Below, piece after piece: positions 1-8,882 of a stretch of 64,000 nt of DNA (its first letter is position 1; each line of letters opens with the position of its first letter). This DNA comes from CBDFMR01 sp965249765 (lineage in GTDB: Bacteria > Bacteroidota > Bacteroidia > Chitinophagales > Saprospiraceae): positions 620,001 through 684,000 of the forward strand of contig CBDFMR010000005.1 in the NCBI GenBank assembly GCA_965249765.1, in the 5' to 3' direction. The notes beneath the pieces are model-generated. The model was given only the letters and a program-made list of their open reading frames with translations. It did not search any database and was not told the origin of the DNA. The position numbers were made by a program, and so were the translations under genes.

Positions 1-3000
1 TTGATACATTAAGCAACCTACCCCAGCATCACTTCTCGTGGTTTCTACTTCTCTCTGGTAAAAGTTGCCCGCTGTAAAAATATCTTTTCGTCCATCTCCA
101 TTATAATCGTTTACTACGATCCCATAGGATGGTGACACTTGACTCATGCGTGGTAGTATCTGCGTTGTGAATGAACCCGTTCCGTCATTTAGGAACAAGG
201 TATGTGCAAACGTTTGACACTCATTACTAAAGCTTCCGTCCATTTTACCTTCGAGGATTTTATCTATAGTCGCTGTTGCAAATTCCTCATAAGATTTAAA
301 TTTTTTCTTGACGAAAGGCATTTGATCTGACGAACAAGATCTGCCTCTCACCGGATAGCAATTGCCGTCCTTGTCATAATAGCCCAAATACACATCATGC
401 GTTCCATTATTGTCAAAGTCATTGACGTATACCTTAAATGGTTTATCCACGCTTGCTACATACTTGTTGTTTAGACCCATATTCCCTGCAACTAAATCTA
501 TGTCGCCGTCGCCGTCTATATCGTCAGCAACTACTGTATTCCACATTCCTTTTGTGTCTTTTAGACTTAAGTTTTCTTGCTTTCTTAAGGCTCCCTTTAT
601 TTCTTCATAAAACATAATCGGCATCCATTCTCCCGTAATAAGAAGTTCGTTCTTCTTGTCTCCATCCACGTCCAGCCATTGCGAGGTGGTCACCATTCCC
701 ATATTAATGAAGTCGGGCGCCTTGGTGTTTGTAACATCAGTGTATTTTCCTTCTTTGTTTTCCAGTAAATAACTTGAAGTAGGCACTCCATATCTACCTG
801 GTGTTTGTCGTCCTCCAACGAATAGATCTTTATCACCATCACTGTCATAATCAAAAAAGGTGACTGTGCCTGTACTTATTTTTATCTCGGGAAGTGAATT
901 GGTTTTTTTAAAAAATCCTTCTCCATCATTCAGATAGATGCGGTCCTGATATGCTTGTGGATTCTCAAATTCGTTTCCTCCGCTACCCACATATAGATCT
1001 AGGTCACCGTCATTGTCAATGTCTTCAAATTGTGCTGTGCCGTCTTCATAATCTATGTCAGATAAAAAGTCTTTATTGGGTACCAATTCAAAATTGGTCC
1101 CATTTCCCGTTAAGAGCTGACCCGCCTGGCCCGCTGATCCACCAATATAAATATCATCGTTGCCATCACCATTTACATCCCCTGTTGCAACTACGGGTCC
1201 GAGGCTTGACATTTTATACGGAATCAATATTTCTTTATCATAATCATTGTACTCATTCTCTATATGTCGGACTGCTGCTGTCTTCAGTTGATTAAAAACC
1301 CTTTGGTTGGATTCGTTCTTTCTGGTCGTCGTAGCCTCTTTGTGGTTAATCACAATTGATTGATTGGCCTCTATGTTGTTTTTTATCACCTTCTTTCCTG
1401 AAGGAAATGTCACGGTTAGTTCTTCAATAATGTCATCCGGACCCAAGCCAAAATGCGCAATGGGTTGGCTCGTACTCATATAGCCCCTATAGGGGGTTAA
1501 GTCGGTTACTTGTTTTCCCGATGATGTCTTTATCGTAATACGAGAATTAATGCCTTTTGTGTTTTTTCCATCTCCTTCTAACCTTACAACTATGTAATTG
1601 TTAATACCCAAGTCGTTCGACTTGTTTTGATATAGGTCAGCTTGTGAGTTCATATTGTTAATAATCAGGTCAAGATCCCCGTCGTTGTCAAAATCAGCAT
1701 ACGCGGCTCCTTGGCTCCATCCTTCTTTTTCAAAACCCCATTCTTTATTTCTTTTCGTAAAACCTATGGCCCCATTATTTTGATAGATGAAATTCGCAAT
1801 TTTTGCGACTGGCGCCTTGATGGAAATTTCCATTGGATTCACCGATATTCTTTTGCCGGGTAAGTTTTCTGCTTCTTTGTGTTTTTGGGCTATGAATTTT
1901 TTTCTCCAAATTTCAAAATCCTTATTCCGCATTTCCTTTATTATCCCATTGGTAACAATCAGGTCCTTATACTGATCATTGTCAAAATCAACAAAGAGTG
2001 GCGTCCAACTCCAGTCTGTTTTAGAAACTCCTGCCATTTGTGCCACTTCACTGAAGGTTCCATTTCCGTTGTTGAGGTGAAGGGCATTGAACATATACTG
2101 AAAGTGATATCCATTATTAGCTAGGGTCCAGAATTTTTCTGGGTTCATTCCACTCATGTTAATCTTTTGTCTATAGTTGTTTTCTGCAACCATATCTACA
2201 GCATATATATCAAGATGTCCGTCATTATTAATATCTGCTATATCCGCACCCATGCTGAAGTTGCTCATGTGTTTGAAACAATCGGCAGCATTATCAATTA
2301 TCCTTCCCTTTTGATTATTTAAAAAAAGCATGTCCGGTTCTTCGTAGTCGCACGCAACGTAAATGTCCGTAAATCCATCATTGTTAATATCACCTGCGGT
2401 CACGCTTAGCGAATAGGCGAAATTCTCGCCCATCCCTGCAGGCGTAATTTCAACAAACTTGTCTCCAATATTTCTGAACAATCTATCGGTATAATTTAGA
2501 TCTATTTTTCCTTTAATGGTAGCTTTTCCTTGAAGGCTGTTGGGGGGTTGATTCGCCAAATACAAGTCAAGGTAGCCATCATTATCAAGATCAAAAAAGT
2601 TTGCCATTATACTGTAGCCATTATCGGCTATTCCCCATTCTGTCGCTTTATCTGTAAAAGTTCCATCCTGGTTGTTTATATAAAATTTGTTTTTCCGTTT
2701 ATTTGGTTCGTCGAACAGAAATTTGCACACATACAAGTCATCAAATCCATCACCGTTAATGTCAACTGCTGCCACTCCCGTCGTCCATGAGCCATCGTGA
2801 TGTATCCCAGCCTTCTGTGTAACATCTTCAAATTTGAAATTTCCTTTGTTAAGAAAAATTTTGTCTCTTACTTGGTTACCAGCGAAGTAAATATCTGGTA
2901 AGTTATCCTTATTGATATCTAGTATAGCAACACCCGCTCCCTGTAACATGCCGTCAAATGATACTGTGTTAATTTGGGGTGTTTCCGTTATCTTATTGTT

Positions 3001-3150
3001 AAATGACAGGTTCGATTGAGTTGTGGGGATCAACTCCAGAAGCTTGTAATTTGACGTATCTACGCCCGTTATTCTTTTATCTTTGGATAAACAAGAAGCC
3101 GCAAAAATTATCAAAATTATGGCTACTAAGACGAGGAACATATTTCTCAT
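1..3150 (-). CDS. VCBS/FG-GAP repeat lipoprotein with ASPIC/UnbV domain (C-terminus beyond window)
   Basis: The frame is open from the ATG at 3148-3150 to the left edge, giving 1050 residues without a stop, so the C-terminus is outside. The N-terminus has a hydrophobic signal and a lipobox-like AASC around residue 20, so it is probably an exported lipoprotein. Many Asp-rich calcium-loop repeats follow (e.g. DINGDGFDDLYV, DFDNDGDLDL, DIDNDGDLDLYVG), which is the FG-GAP/VCBS beta-propeller pattern. Around residues 505-595 there is an ASPIC/UnbV-like segment (NYIVVRLEGDG ... AHFGLG). Large proteins of this CRTAC1-like kind are common in Bacteroidota and often lie beside SusC/SusD genes. The ligand is unknown. 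It is divergent from thrB. Confidence 0.88.
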   Translation of the reverse strand, partial: MRNMFLVLVAIILIIFAASCLSKDKRITGVDTSNYKLLELIPTTQSNLSFNNKITETPQINTVSFDGMLQGAGVAILDINKDNLPDIYFAGNQVRDKIFLNKGNFKFEDVTQKAGIHHDGSWTTGVAAVDINGDGFDDLYVCKFLFDEPNKRKNKFYINNQDGTFTDKATEWGIADNGYSIMANFFDLDNDGYLDLYLANQPPNSLQGKATIKGKIDLNYTDRLFRNIGDKFVEITPAGMGENFAYSLSVTAGDINNDGFTDIYVACDYEEPDMLFLNNQKGRIIDNAADCFKHMSNFSMGADIADINNDGHLDIYAVDMVAENNYRQKINMSGMNPEKFWTLANNGYHFQYMFNALHLNNGNGTFSEVAQMAGVSKTDWSWTPLFVDFDNDQYKDLIVTNGIIKEMRNKDFEIWRKKFIAQKHKEAENLPGKRISVNPMEISIKAPVAKIANFIYQNNGAIGFTKRNKEWGFEKEGWSQGAAYADFDNDGDLDLIINNMNSQADLYQNKSNDLGINNYIVVRLEGDGKNTKGINSRITIKTSSGKQVTDLTPYRGYMSTSQPIAHFGLGPDDIIEELTVTFPSGKKVIKNNIEANQSIVINHKEATTTRKNESNQRVFNQLKTAAVRHIENEYNDYDKEILIPYKMSSLGPVVATGDVNGDGNDDIYIGGSAGQAGQLLTGNGTNFELVPNKDFLSDIDYEDGTAQFEDIDNDGDLDLYVGSGGNEFENPQAYQDRIYLNDGEGFFKKTNSLPEIKISTGTVTFFDYDSDGDKDLFVGGRQTPGRYGVPTSSYLLENKEGKYTDVTNTKAPDFINMGMVTTSQWLDVDGDKKNELLITGEWMPIMFYEEIKGALRKQENLSLKDTKGMWNTVVADDIDGDGDIDLVAGNMGLNNKYVASVDKPFKVYVNDFDNNGTHDVYLGYYDKDGNCYPVRGRSCSSDQMPFVKKKFKSYEEFATATIDKILEGKMDGSFSNECQTFAHTLFLNDGTGSFTTQILPRMSQVSPSYGIVVNDYNGDGRKDIFTAGNFYQREVETTRSDAGVGCLMYQ

Positions 3151-3168
3151 GAGCTAGTTTTATGTTAA

Positions 3169-3176
3169 CAAACATA
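3169..3176 (-). promoter_or_regulatory. Putative Bacteroidota -7 box for the VCBS lipoprotein gene
   Basis: On the minus strand the sequence is TATGTTTG, matching the Bacteroidota TAnnTTTG -7 element. It lies 19 nt upstream of the lipoprotein start codon. No convincing TTTG -33 element is visible at the usual spacing, so this is only a candidate. Confidence 0.4.
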
Positions 3177-3293
3177 CTATGGATTTGACAATTATACTAA
3201 CACATAGAATTATGTAACATTGTGTATTGATTTTTAATTATTAATATATGTGATATTTATATATGTATATAATGTTTCGTAATTTATTTTCAA

Positions 3294-4226
3294 ATGTATA
3301 ATTCTGGTCTTAAAATCTTTGCCCCCGCTAGCATTAGCAACTTGAACGTAGGTTTTGATATTTTAGGAGTAGCTCTAGAAAATTTGGGCGATGAAGTAAT
3401 CGTTAGAGATGGGAAAAAACCAGGTGTCCAATTATCTCGAATTTTTAATGGCAAATCATTGTCCTTAGATACATCTGTTAACATTGCCGCCTATTCGGCA
3501 CAAGCAATGCTAAATCACCTAGGTCTGTCTAACCTGCCTGTAGAAATGACTTTAATAAAGAATATGAAGATAGGAACTGGTCTCGGTTCTAGTGCTTCAA
3601 GTGCGGCTGCGGGTGTCATGGCGCTTAATGAGTATCTTAACACCCCATTGGAAAAAAGAGCGCTTATTCCTTTTGCGATGGCAGGAGAGAGGTTGCACTC
3701 CCCTACTGCCCCCGCCGACAATGTTGTTGCCTCATTAATCGGTGGAATGACTTTAATTACCAACATAGAAGACTTTTCATTTCAGCGTTTATATCTTCCT
3801 GCTGGTCTTGTCTTGGTGATCATTCTTCCAGACAAAGTGGTTTTAACGGGGCCCTCAAGAAAAAACCTACCTGCTTCAATTGGTTTAACTTCCTTTGTTA
3901 AACAATCTTCAAGGCTTGCCTCTTTCATATTCGGATTACAAAACTCTGACTTTGATCTCATACGACAATCCCTTGTGGACGATATTATTGAACCCACTCG
4001 CAAATCAACGATTCCTCATTTTGATAGACTTAAGAATCTGGCTTTAGAAAATGGCGCTCTTGGATTTGGAATTAGTGGGAGTGGTCCTGCAATGTTTGCA
4101 CTTTGCCACAACACCATGATCGCAGAAAAAATCATTGATGCTTCCAGGGTGGTATTTGTAGATGCTGATGAAGGGGTTCTTACCTATATGAGTAATGTTA
4201 ATTCTCTAGGGGCCGTACGGTGTTAA
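3294..4226 (+). CDS. thrB: Homoserine kinase (GHMP kinase family)
   Basis: The 310-residue protein begins with the ThrB-like segment APASISNLNVGFDILGVAL. The GHMP phosphate-binding loop GTGLGSSASSAAAGV is near residue 93 and a C-terminal glycine motif GFGISGSGPAMFAL is near residue 255. Length and motifs fit homoserine kinase, which phosphorylates L-homoserine in threonine synthesis. In many Bacteroidota thrB sits between thrA and thrC; here neither neighbour is threonine biosynthesis, so this is an isolated copy. The ATG at 3294 gives a standard N-terminus. Two parS sites follow directly. Confidence 0.93.
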   Translation: MYNSGLKIFAPASISNLNVGFDILGVALENLGDEVIVRDGKKPGVQLSRIFNGKSLSLDTSVNIAAYSAQAMLNHLGLSNLPVEMTLIKNMKIGTGLGSSASSAAAGVMALNEYLNTPLEKRALIPFAMAGERLHSPTAPADNVVASLIGGMTLITNIEDFSFQRLYLPAGLVLVIILPDKVVLTGPSRKNLPASIGLTSFVKQSSRLASFIFGLQNSDFDLIRQSLVDDIIEPTRKSTIPHFDRLKNLALENGALGFGISGSGPAMFALCHNTMIAEKIIDASRVVFVDADEGVLTYMSNVNSLGAVRC

Positions 4227-4241
4227 TGACCTCCTGCTATT

Positions 4242-4257
4242 TGTTTCACGTGGAACA
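4242..4257. promoter_or_regulatory. parS-like ParB binding site, one mismatch
   Basis: TGTTTCACGTGGAACA differs from the canonical 16-bp parS palindrome TGTTTCACGTGAAACA at one position. It lies 16 nt after the thrB stop and 30 nt before a perfect copy. ParB (Spo0J) loads at such sites for origin segregation. Confidence 0.88.
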
Positions 4258-4287
4258 TTAATCGATAAGTACGGGACACATGTAGAA

Positions 4288-4303
4288 TGTTTCACGTGAA
4301 ACA
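4288..4303. promoter_or_regulatory. parS, perfect ParB binding site
   Basis: TGTTTCACGTGAAACA is an exact match to canonical parS and a perfect palindrome; it extends to 18 bp with the flanking A and T. Reading through it gives the residues MFHVKH, which can be mistaken for a gene start. The real downstream start is the ATG at 4344. Two sites within 62 bp suggest a ParB nucleation centre, usually close to oriC. Confidence 0.95.
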
Positions 4304-4343
4304 TAGTAATTATAGTATTTTCAATACGTCTAAAAATTATACA

Positions 4344-5041
4344 ATGAACAAGCTACTATCTATTACGTTTTGCTTACTTGTTTCTCTCACAATAGGTGCA
4401 CAAGAAAACACAAATCACAACCCTTTTCGTCAATTGGGGCAATTGCTGCCCACCCCCAACGAAAGTCAAACTGCGTCAGGGTCTCCCGGTGCCACCTACT
4501 GGCAACAACGGGTCGATTATGTAATGAATGTCGAAACTGACGACGATAATCAAAAACTATACGGTCATGAGGTGCTTACTTATCACAACAATAGTCCGGA
4601 TGTACTAAGGTGTCTTTGGTTGCAGCTTGACTAAAACGTAAGAGCTAAATGAACGACCCCGCCGCAAGCGGACGGAGTATCAGCCAACCCACTAGGCCTC
4701 AAAAAAGGCTTAATAAAATAGGAGGACTCGTTATGCCTGAAATACTTGATTTTGTATATGAAGACGGAAGTACTGAGACAGAAAGAATACCTGCAGAGAT
4801 CTGGAAGAGGGGTGAAAGCAATATAACTAAGGTCTTCAGAACAGACAAGGAGGTAAAGGAAATTATTCTAGACCCATACCTATAAACAGCTGATATCGAT
4901 CATGGAAATAATTACTTTCCTCAACGTCAGGAACCTGATAGATTTGAAATCTTTCACCGAAACCGTGATAATGAAAATCCTATGCAGCGAGCAAGACGAG
5001 CACAAAAACTAGAAAAGAAATCTAGAGTAACTAGACCTTAG
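4344..5041 (+). pseudogene. M1-family metallopeptidase pseudogene, catalytic core deleted
   Basis: The N-terminus from ATG 4344 has a signal peptide (MNKLLSITFCLLVSL) and the M1 segment PFRQLGQLLPTPN ... VLTYHNNSPD ... LWLQLD. An in-frame TAA then replaces the expected Gln codon before NVRAK. A palindromic element follows at 4650-4681. In another frame the M1 C-terminus resumes: IGGLVMPEILDFVYEDG ... DKEVKEIILDPYL, a second in-frame TAA, then TADIDHGNNYFP ... to a TAG at 5039-5041. The central several hundred residues, including the expected HExxH zinc site, are absent. So there are two nonsense changes, an internal deletion and a frame change. The end overlaps the convergent hydrolase gene by 11 nt. 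Confidence 0.85.
4650..4681 (+). repeat. Palindromic repeat element at the M1 deletion junction
   Basis: It begins TGAACGACCCCG and ends GGAGTATC, with GCCGCAAGC in the loop. It matches the elements at 14995-15026 and 40122-40154. It replaces the missing middle of the M1 peptidase gene, and its TGA directly follows the surviving codons for NVRAK. Confidence 0.7.
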
Positions 5042-5807
5042 GGTCGCTAGAAATATCTTTTAGGAAAGCCTCAAGAACCATGTTAAACTCTTGGGGCTTT
5101 TCCATCATAGGTGCATGCCCACATTTGTCCAACATTACCAGCCGACTATTAGGGATCAATTCATTAAATTTTTCTCCAACAAAGGGAGGTGTAATAATAT
5201 CTTGATTTCCCCAAACAAGTAGTGTGGGGACTATAATCTTATTTATCTTATCCTCTAGGTTGCTACGTACTGCCGACTTTGCTGTTACTACTATCCTTAA
5301 AGCTCTATTGGTATCATTAACCGTATTAAAGACTTCATCGACCATCTCTTTGGTTGCTACTTCAGGGTTATAAAACGTACTAGACACCTTGTCTTTAATG
5401 AACTCGTAATTGCCGCGTTTAGGGAAAGACGTTCCAAAAGCACTCTCATACAAACCCGAACTTCCTGTCAACGTCAGTGACTTAATCATCTCTGGATACT
5501 GTAGTGCATAGAGTTGTGCCAAATGACCACCTAGTGAATTCCCTAGAATGTGCATGTTTTTTAGATCCATTTTTTCAATGAACTTGGCAATAAATTCACC
5601 AATACTATCTAATCCCAGCTCTCTTAGAGGAATACTAAATATGGGCAGAATGGGAATAACAACATTATACTTTAGACCAAATTCGGTAAGAATACCTTTG
5701 AAGTTACTCATGTTACCAAAAAGACCATGAAGAAGCAAAATTGTCTCCTTTCCTTCATTGGTCATAATATACTCATAACCATCTACTATAACTGGTTTAT
5801 ATTCCAC
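5031..5807 (-). CDS. Alpha/beta hydrolase
   Basis: The 258-residue protein has a classic alpha/beta-hydrolase layout. The oxyanion region is ILLLHGLFGN near residue 23, the nucleophile elbow GNSLGG near residue 88, the acid PTLLVWGNQD near residue 200, and the catalytic His in CGHAPMMEKP near residue 230. No signal peptide is seen, so it is probably cytosolic. The substrate cannot be told from sequence. The ATG at 5807 is 3 nt from the stop of the upstream heme A synthase gene, so the two are probably co-transcribed. Confidence 0.85.
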   Translation of the reverse strand: MEYKPVIVDGYEYIMTNEGKETILLLHGLFGNMSNFKGILTEFGLKYNVVIPILPIFSIPLRELGLDSIGEFIAKFIEKMDLKNMHILGNSLGGHLAQLYALQYPEMIKSLTLTGSSGLYESAFGTSFPKRGNYEFIKDKVSSTFYNPEVATKEMVDEVFNTVNDTNRALRIVVTAKSAVRSNLEDKINKIIVPTLLVWGNQDIITPPFVGEKFNELIPNSRLVMLDKCGHAPMMEKPQEFNMVLEAFLKDISSDPKV

Positions 5808-5810
5808 AGG

Positions 5811-6866
5811 CTAAATATATCTTTTGTTATTTACTCTTTCATTCATATAGAGAATAATACCGAGTAAAACAATTGCCATCGCTTGATGTATAACACCAAA
5901 AAATAATGGTATAGAACCCTTACTATTTAATACTACAATAACACCTAATGCCAATTGCACAAGTAAAACGGTCAACAAAAGAATATTAGTCATTCTAAAT
6001 CTAATGTCTTCTACCTCTTTCCTAAACTTTGCAAAGATCCAAATTCCCAAGATAAGTAAAACATAGGCTATGTTTCTGTGAACAAAGTGAATAAGAGTTG
6101 CTAGAAAACTATAATCCTCATAGTTTACAAACTTGTCTACATTCCATTGGGAAGGTGACATTACTTCGTTGGGGATCATCTCACCTGAAATAGTAGGCCA
6201 TGTAGGATGAACCAATGCACCTTTTATACCAGCTAGAACGCCACCAAAGAATACCTGTACAAAAACAAAAACTAAAAATAGCTTTATTAATAGTTTACCC
6301 TTCTTGTCGGCTTCTATACTCCTCATATCAAGTGAACTGTTAATCCAGGTATTAAGTAGAACAGCAAAAAGAGTTACGGCTATTGTAAGGTGTATGGCTA
6401 ATTTGTATGCACTTACCCAGGGTCTATTTATCAATCCGCTTGCTACCATTACCCAACCCATGACCGCCGCTAATACCGCCAATAGTATAACCATGGCTAA
6501 TCTTCTATACAAGTACTTATCTAACCATCCTTTATAAACAAAAAAAAGAAATGGTATTAAGAAAATAAAACCCATCATTCTTGCCCATAACCTATGAAAA
6601 TACTCCCAGAAAAAAATTAATTTAAATTCCCTCAGGTCCATTCCTTTATTGATCTTTTTATACTGCGGTGTTTCTTTATAATGATTAAGTTCAATTATCC
6701 AGTCTTCCTCATTGAGAGGAGGAATAGTTCCAATAACTATATCCCATTTTGTTATTGACAAACCCGAACCCGTCAATCTGGTAACTCCTCCCAAAATTAT
6801 TTGTACAAAAACCAATACTACACCCGCAAATAACCAATACCTAACCCATCGATTATAAAATTTCAT
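5811..6866 (-). CDS. ctaA: Heme A synthase, COX15/CtaA family
   Basis: It converts heme O to heme A for cytochrome oxidase in the inner membrane. The family start is visible as IILGGVTRLTGSGLSITKW. The four conserved heme/substrate histidines appear in FHRLWAR, AIHLTIA, HFVHRNIAY and VIHQAMA. About eight hydrophobic segments span the roughly 351 residues, the COX15-type length. An ATG 42 nt further upstream is possible, but the start MKFYNRWVRYW at 6866 fits the family better. No cta/cox cluster lies next to it here. Confidence 0.92.
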   Translation of the reverse strand: MKFYNRWVRYWLFAGVVLVFVQIILGGVTRLTGSGLSITKWDIVIGTIPPLNEEDWIIELNHYKETPQYKKINKGMDLREFKLIFFWEYFHRLWARMMGFIFLIPFLFFVYKGWLDKYLYRRLAMVILLAVLAAVMGWVMVASGLINRPWVSAYKLAIHLTIAVTLFAVLLNTWINSSLDMRSIEADKKGKLLIKLFLVFVFVQVFFGGVLAGIKGALVHPTWPTISGEMIPNEVMSPSQWNVDKFVNYEDYSFLATLIHFVHRNIAYVLLILGIWIFAKFRKEVEDIRFRMTNILLLTVLLVQLALGVIVVLNSKGSIPLFFGVIHQAMAIVLLGIILYMNERVNNKRYI

Positions 6867-6908
6867 AATACGACAAAAGTAACTAAAGACAGACATTATA
6901 AAGACCAC

Positions 6909-7332
6909 AAACGAGCCTTAATAATAATAGTAATAATATATTTTAATTAGAATAAATACTTATTATTAGTGGTGTTATTAAGTTAATAAAAAAGAAATAT
7001 TATATGAAAAAAAATAGAAATTAACATCTATTAATATGATATAATTTATTGATTATTAACAAGTTATATTATTTATTAAGAAAGTAACACAACGACTAAT
7101 GTTAATAAAAATTTAATTATTAGGAGTTAATATAATTGCGCAAAAAACATATTTTATAAACATATATATATAAATATGAAATATGAAATATGAAAAACTT
7201 AATAAACGTGAAACGAATGTGGATAAAGGAAGAATAAAATGATGTATATTAAAAAGTATATGAGGAAAACAAAAATTTATAGACCTTGTAAATTAATGAT
7301 TTACGCTAGGTTAAAATAGTAAATGTGTATAA
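6909..7332. other. AT-rich gap without a recognisable gene
   Basis: This stretch of about 420 nt is very AT-rich and contains no frame I can support. It separates the divergent heme A synthase gene from the decayed dtd gene, so it must hold the ctaA promoter, though no clear element can be picked. Confidence 0.5.
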
Positions 7333-7686
7333 ATGAGAGCGGTAATACAAAGAGAGATCTCTGCCTGAGTAGTGGTAAATAACAAGGAAGAAGAATAAAA
7401 CGTGGCCTGTTAATATTATTAGGTGTGCGTGAGGATGACGAGAAGAAGGACTATGTTTGGTTAATCATGAGAATTCCCCGCTGCAAGCACAAAAAAAGGC
7501 AAAAGACCGTCATATATTAAGGCAGCTAATCCACAAAAGGCAAAGCATCTTTATGAAGACGCAGTAAATTATGTAGAAGGAAAATTAAGAAAAGTAGTTA
7601 CTGGAGAATTTGGGGATTAGATGAAAGTTGATTTGATTAATAATGGACCAGTAACAATCATTGTTGATTCTAAAAATAAAGAGTAA
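7333..7686 (+). pseudogene. dtd: Decayed D-aminoacyl-tRNA deacylase gene
   Basis: The N-terminus MRAVIQR starts at 7333, followed by a frame containing VVVNNKE after an in-frame TGA. A frameshift near 7390 leads to RGLLILLGV ... DYVWL. A 27-nt palindromic remnant (7463-7489) then replaces the middle. The C-terminus resumes with KGKRPSYIKAANPQKAKHLY and TGEFGD, an in-frame TAG where Asp is expected, and ends MKVDLINNGPVTIIVDSK. The RPSY and GPVTI blocks are characteristic of Dtd, which removes D-amino acids from tRNA. The gene cannot be functional. Its TAA overlaps the ATG of the next remnant. Confidence 0.82.
7463..7489 (-). repeat. Half palindromic element, 27 nt identical to 14616-14642
   Basis: The core GAATTCCCCGCTGCAAGC is one arm and loop of the dispersed palindrome family. 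The 27 nt, including a few nt on each side, are identical to the copy at 14616-14642. It sits exactly where the middle of dtd is missing. Confidence 0.7.
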
Positions 7687-7872
7687 TGACAATAAGGGAA
7701 TATCAAGAAAGAGTAGATTATTGGATTACGAAGTATGGATATTTTTTTTGTCCTGGCTTGCATTGCCAATCAAACAGGCATCGACCTAGAAGCAGCAGTA
7801 GAAAAGAATATTCAAAAAAAGACGGCGCGAGATAGAAATAGACACCAAAGCAACCAAAAATTAAGATCATAG
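7686..7872 (+). pseudogene. MazG-like nucleotide pyrophosphohydrolase remnant
   Basis: The first 18 residues (MTIREYQERVDYWITKYG) match the start of small MazG-like pyrophosphohydrolases. Reading then shifts frame: from about 7748 another frame gives VLACIANQTGIDLEAAVEKN, then the family-like tail RHQSNQKLRS and a TAG at 7870-7872. The metal-binding EExxE-type centre between these parts is absent, so there is an internal deletion of roughly 60 codons plus a frame change. The ATG overlaps the dtd stop (TAATG); I recall this gene pair as common in Bacteroidota. Confidence 0.75.
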
Positions 7873-7934
7873 CTGATATATTAAATAGAATCAGGAAGAA
7901 GAAAACATTAGTTATAGCATGTCTATATATTGTA

Positions 7935-8882
7935 TTGGTGTTCTTTGTCTCAGTATTAGGTGGTTGGATTGTACCAGACAAGAGTAGAAACACCAACGAA
8001 CAACACCCAACCATATCACTACGTCCCCCATTTTTCAAAACCCCAACACTCCTATATAAGAGCGGAAAACAGATATTGTCTTCCGTACAATATGAGATCG
8101 ATATAAACGACGAAGGAGCTACTCTCAAGAATCATTACGGAAACACCTCCTTCAAAAAAACTACGGACCTTGCCTATCCTGATGATAAGCCCAAAAACAT
8201 AGTGCAGAAAACCTTTTGGCTAGGCACAGACAAATATGGACGTGACGTCTTGAGTAGATTAATCATAGGAATAAGGGTGTCTCTGTTGGTTGGTTTCTTA
8301 GCGGTACTCGTGTCATTGATTGTGGGGATTCCACTAGGGGCAATGGCGGGCTTTTACGGAGGCATGGTTGATCAATCGATAATGTTTTTTATCAATGCCA
8401 CATGGTCGATACCCACGCTGTTACTTGTTTTCGCAATTGTACTGGCGCTGGGAAAAAGTGTTGCTATCATTTTCTTGGCCGTGGGATTGACCCTATGGGT
8501 TGATGTTGCTAGAATTGTAAGAGGTCAAGTTCTATCCGTAAAAGAAGAACAATATGTCCAGGCGACACGAAGTCTTGCGTTTTCTGCTCCGAAGATTATA
8601 TTCTCCCACATTCTTCCCAATATTATTGGGTCTATTCTCGTTATATCCGCTGCTAATTTTGCCATTGCAATATTGATAGAAGCTGGATTGAGCTACTTGG
8701 GTTTTGGGGTTCAGCCTCCCGCACCGTCGATAGGAAATATGCTATATGAAAACTATGGATATGCGGTGAGCGGAAAAGTCTATCTTGCGATGATACCAGC
8801 ACTAATGATTATGTCATTGGTATTGGCATTTAACTTAATTGGCACAGGATTAAGAGATATTTTTGATGTAAGATCTAAATGA
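7935..8882 (+). CDS. Peptide/oligopeptide ABC transporter permease (DppC/OppC type)
   Basis: It contains the OppC signature FWLGTDKYGRDVLSRLI near residue 93, then about five membrane segments and the permease loop ATRSLAFSAPKIIFSHILPN near residue 215. It ends GLSYLGFGVQPP. It forms half of the membrane channel of a peptide importer. The listed start is a TTG at 7935, but the frame is open further upstream and encodes KKKTLVIACLYIV, which looks like part of the first membrane helix. No ATG is available there, so the true start may have been lost in the deletion that damaged the MazG-like gene. No partner permease, ATPase or binding protein lies nearby. The stop overlaps the next ATG (ATGA). 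Confidence 0.85.
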   Translation: MVFFVSVLGGWIVPDKSRNTNEQHPTISLRPPFFKTPTLLYKSGKQILSSVQYEIDINDEGATLKNHYGNTSFKKTTDLAYPDDKPKNIVQKTFWLGTDKYGRDVLSRLIIGIRVSLLVGFLAVLVSLIVGIPLGAMAGFYGGMVDQSIMFFINATWSIPTLLLVFAIVLALGKSVAIIFLAVGLTLWVDVARIVRGQVLSVKEEQYVQATRSLAFSAPKIIFSHILPNIIGSILVISAANFAIAILIEAGLSYLGFGVQPPAPSIGNMLYENYGYAVSGKVYLAMIPALMIMSLVLAFNLIGTGLRDIFDVRSK

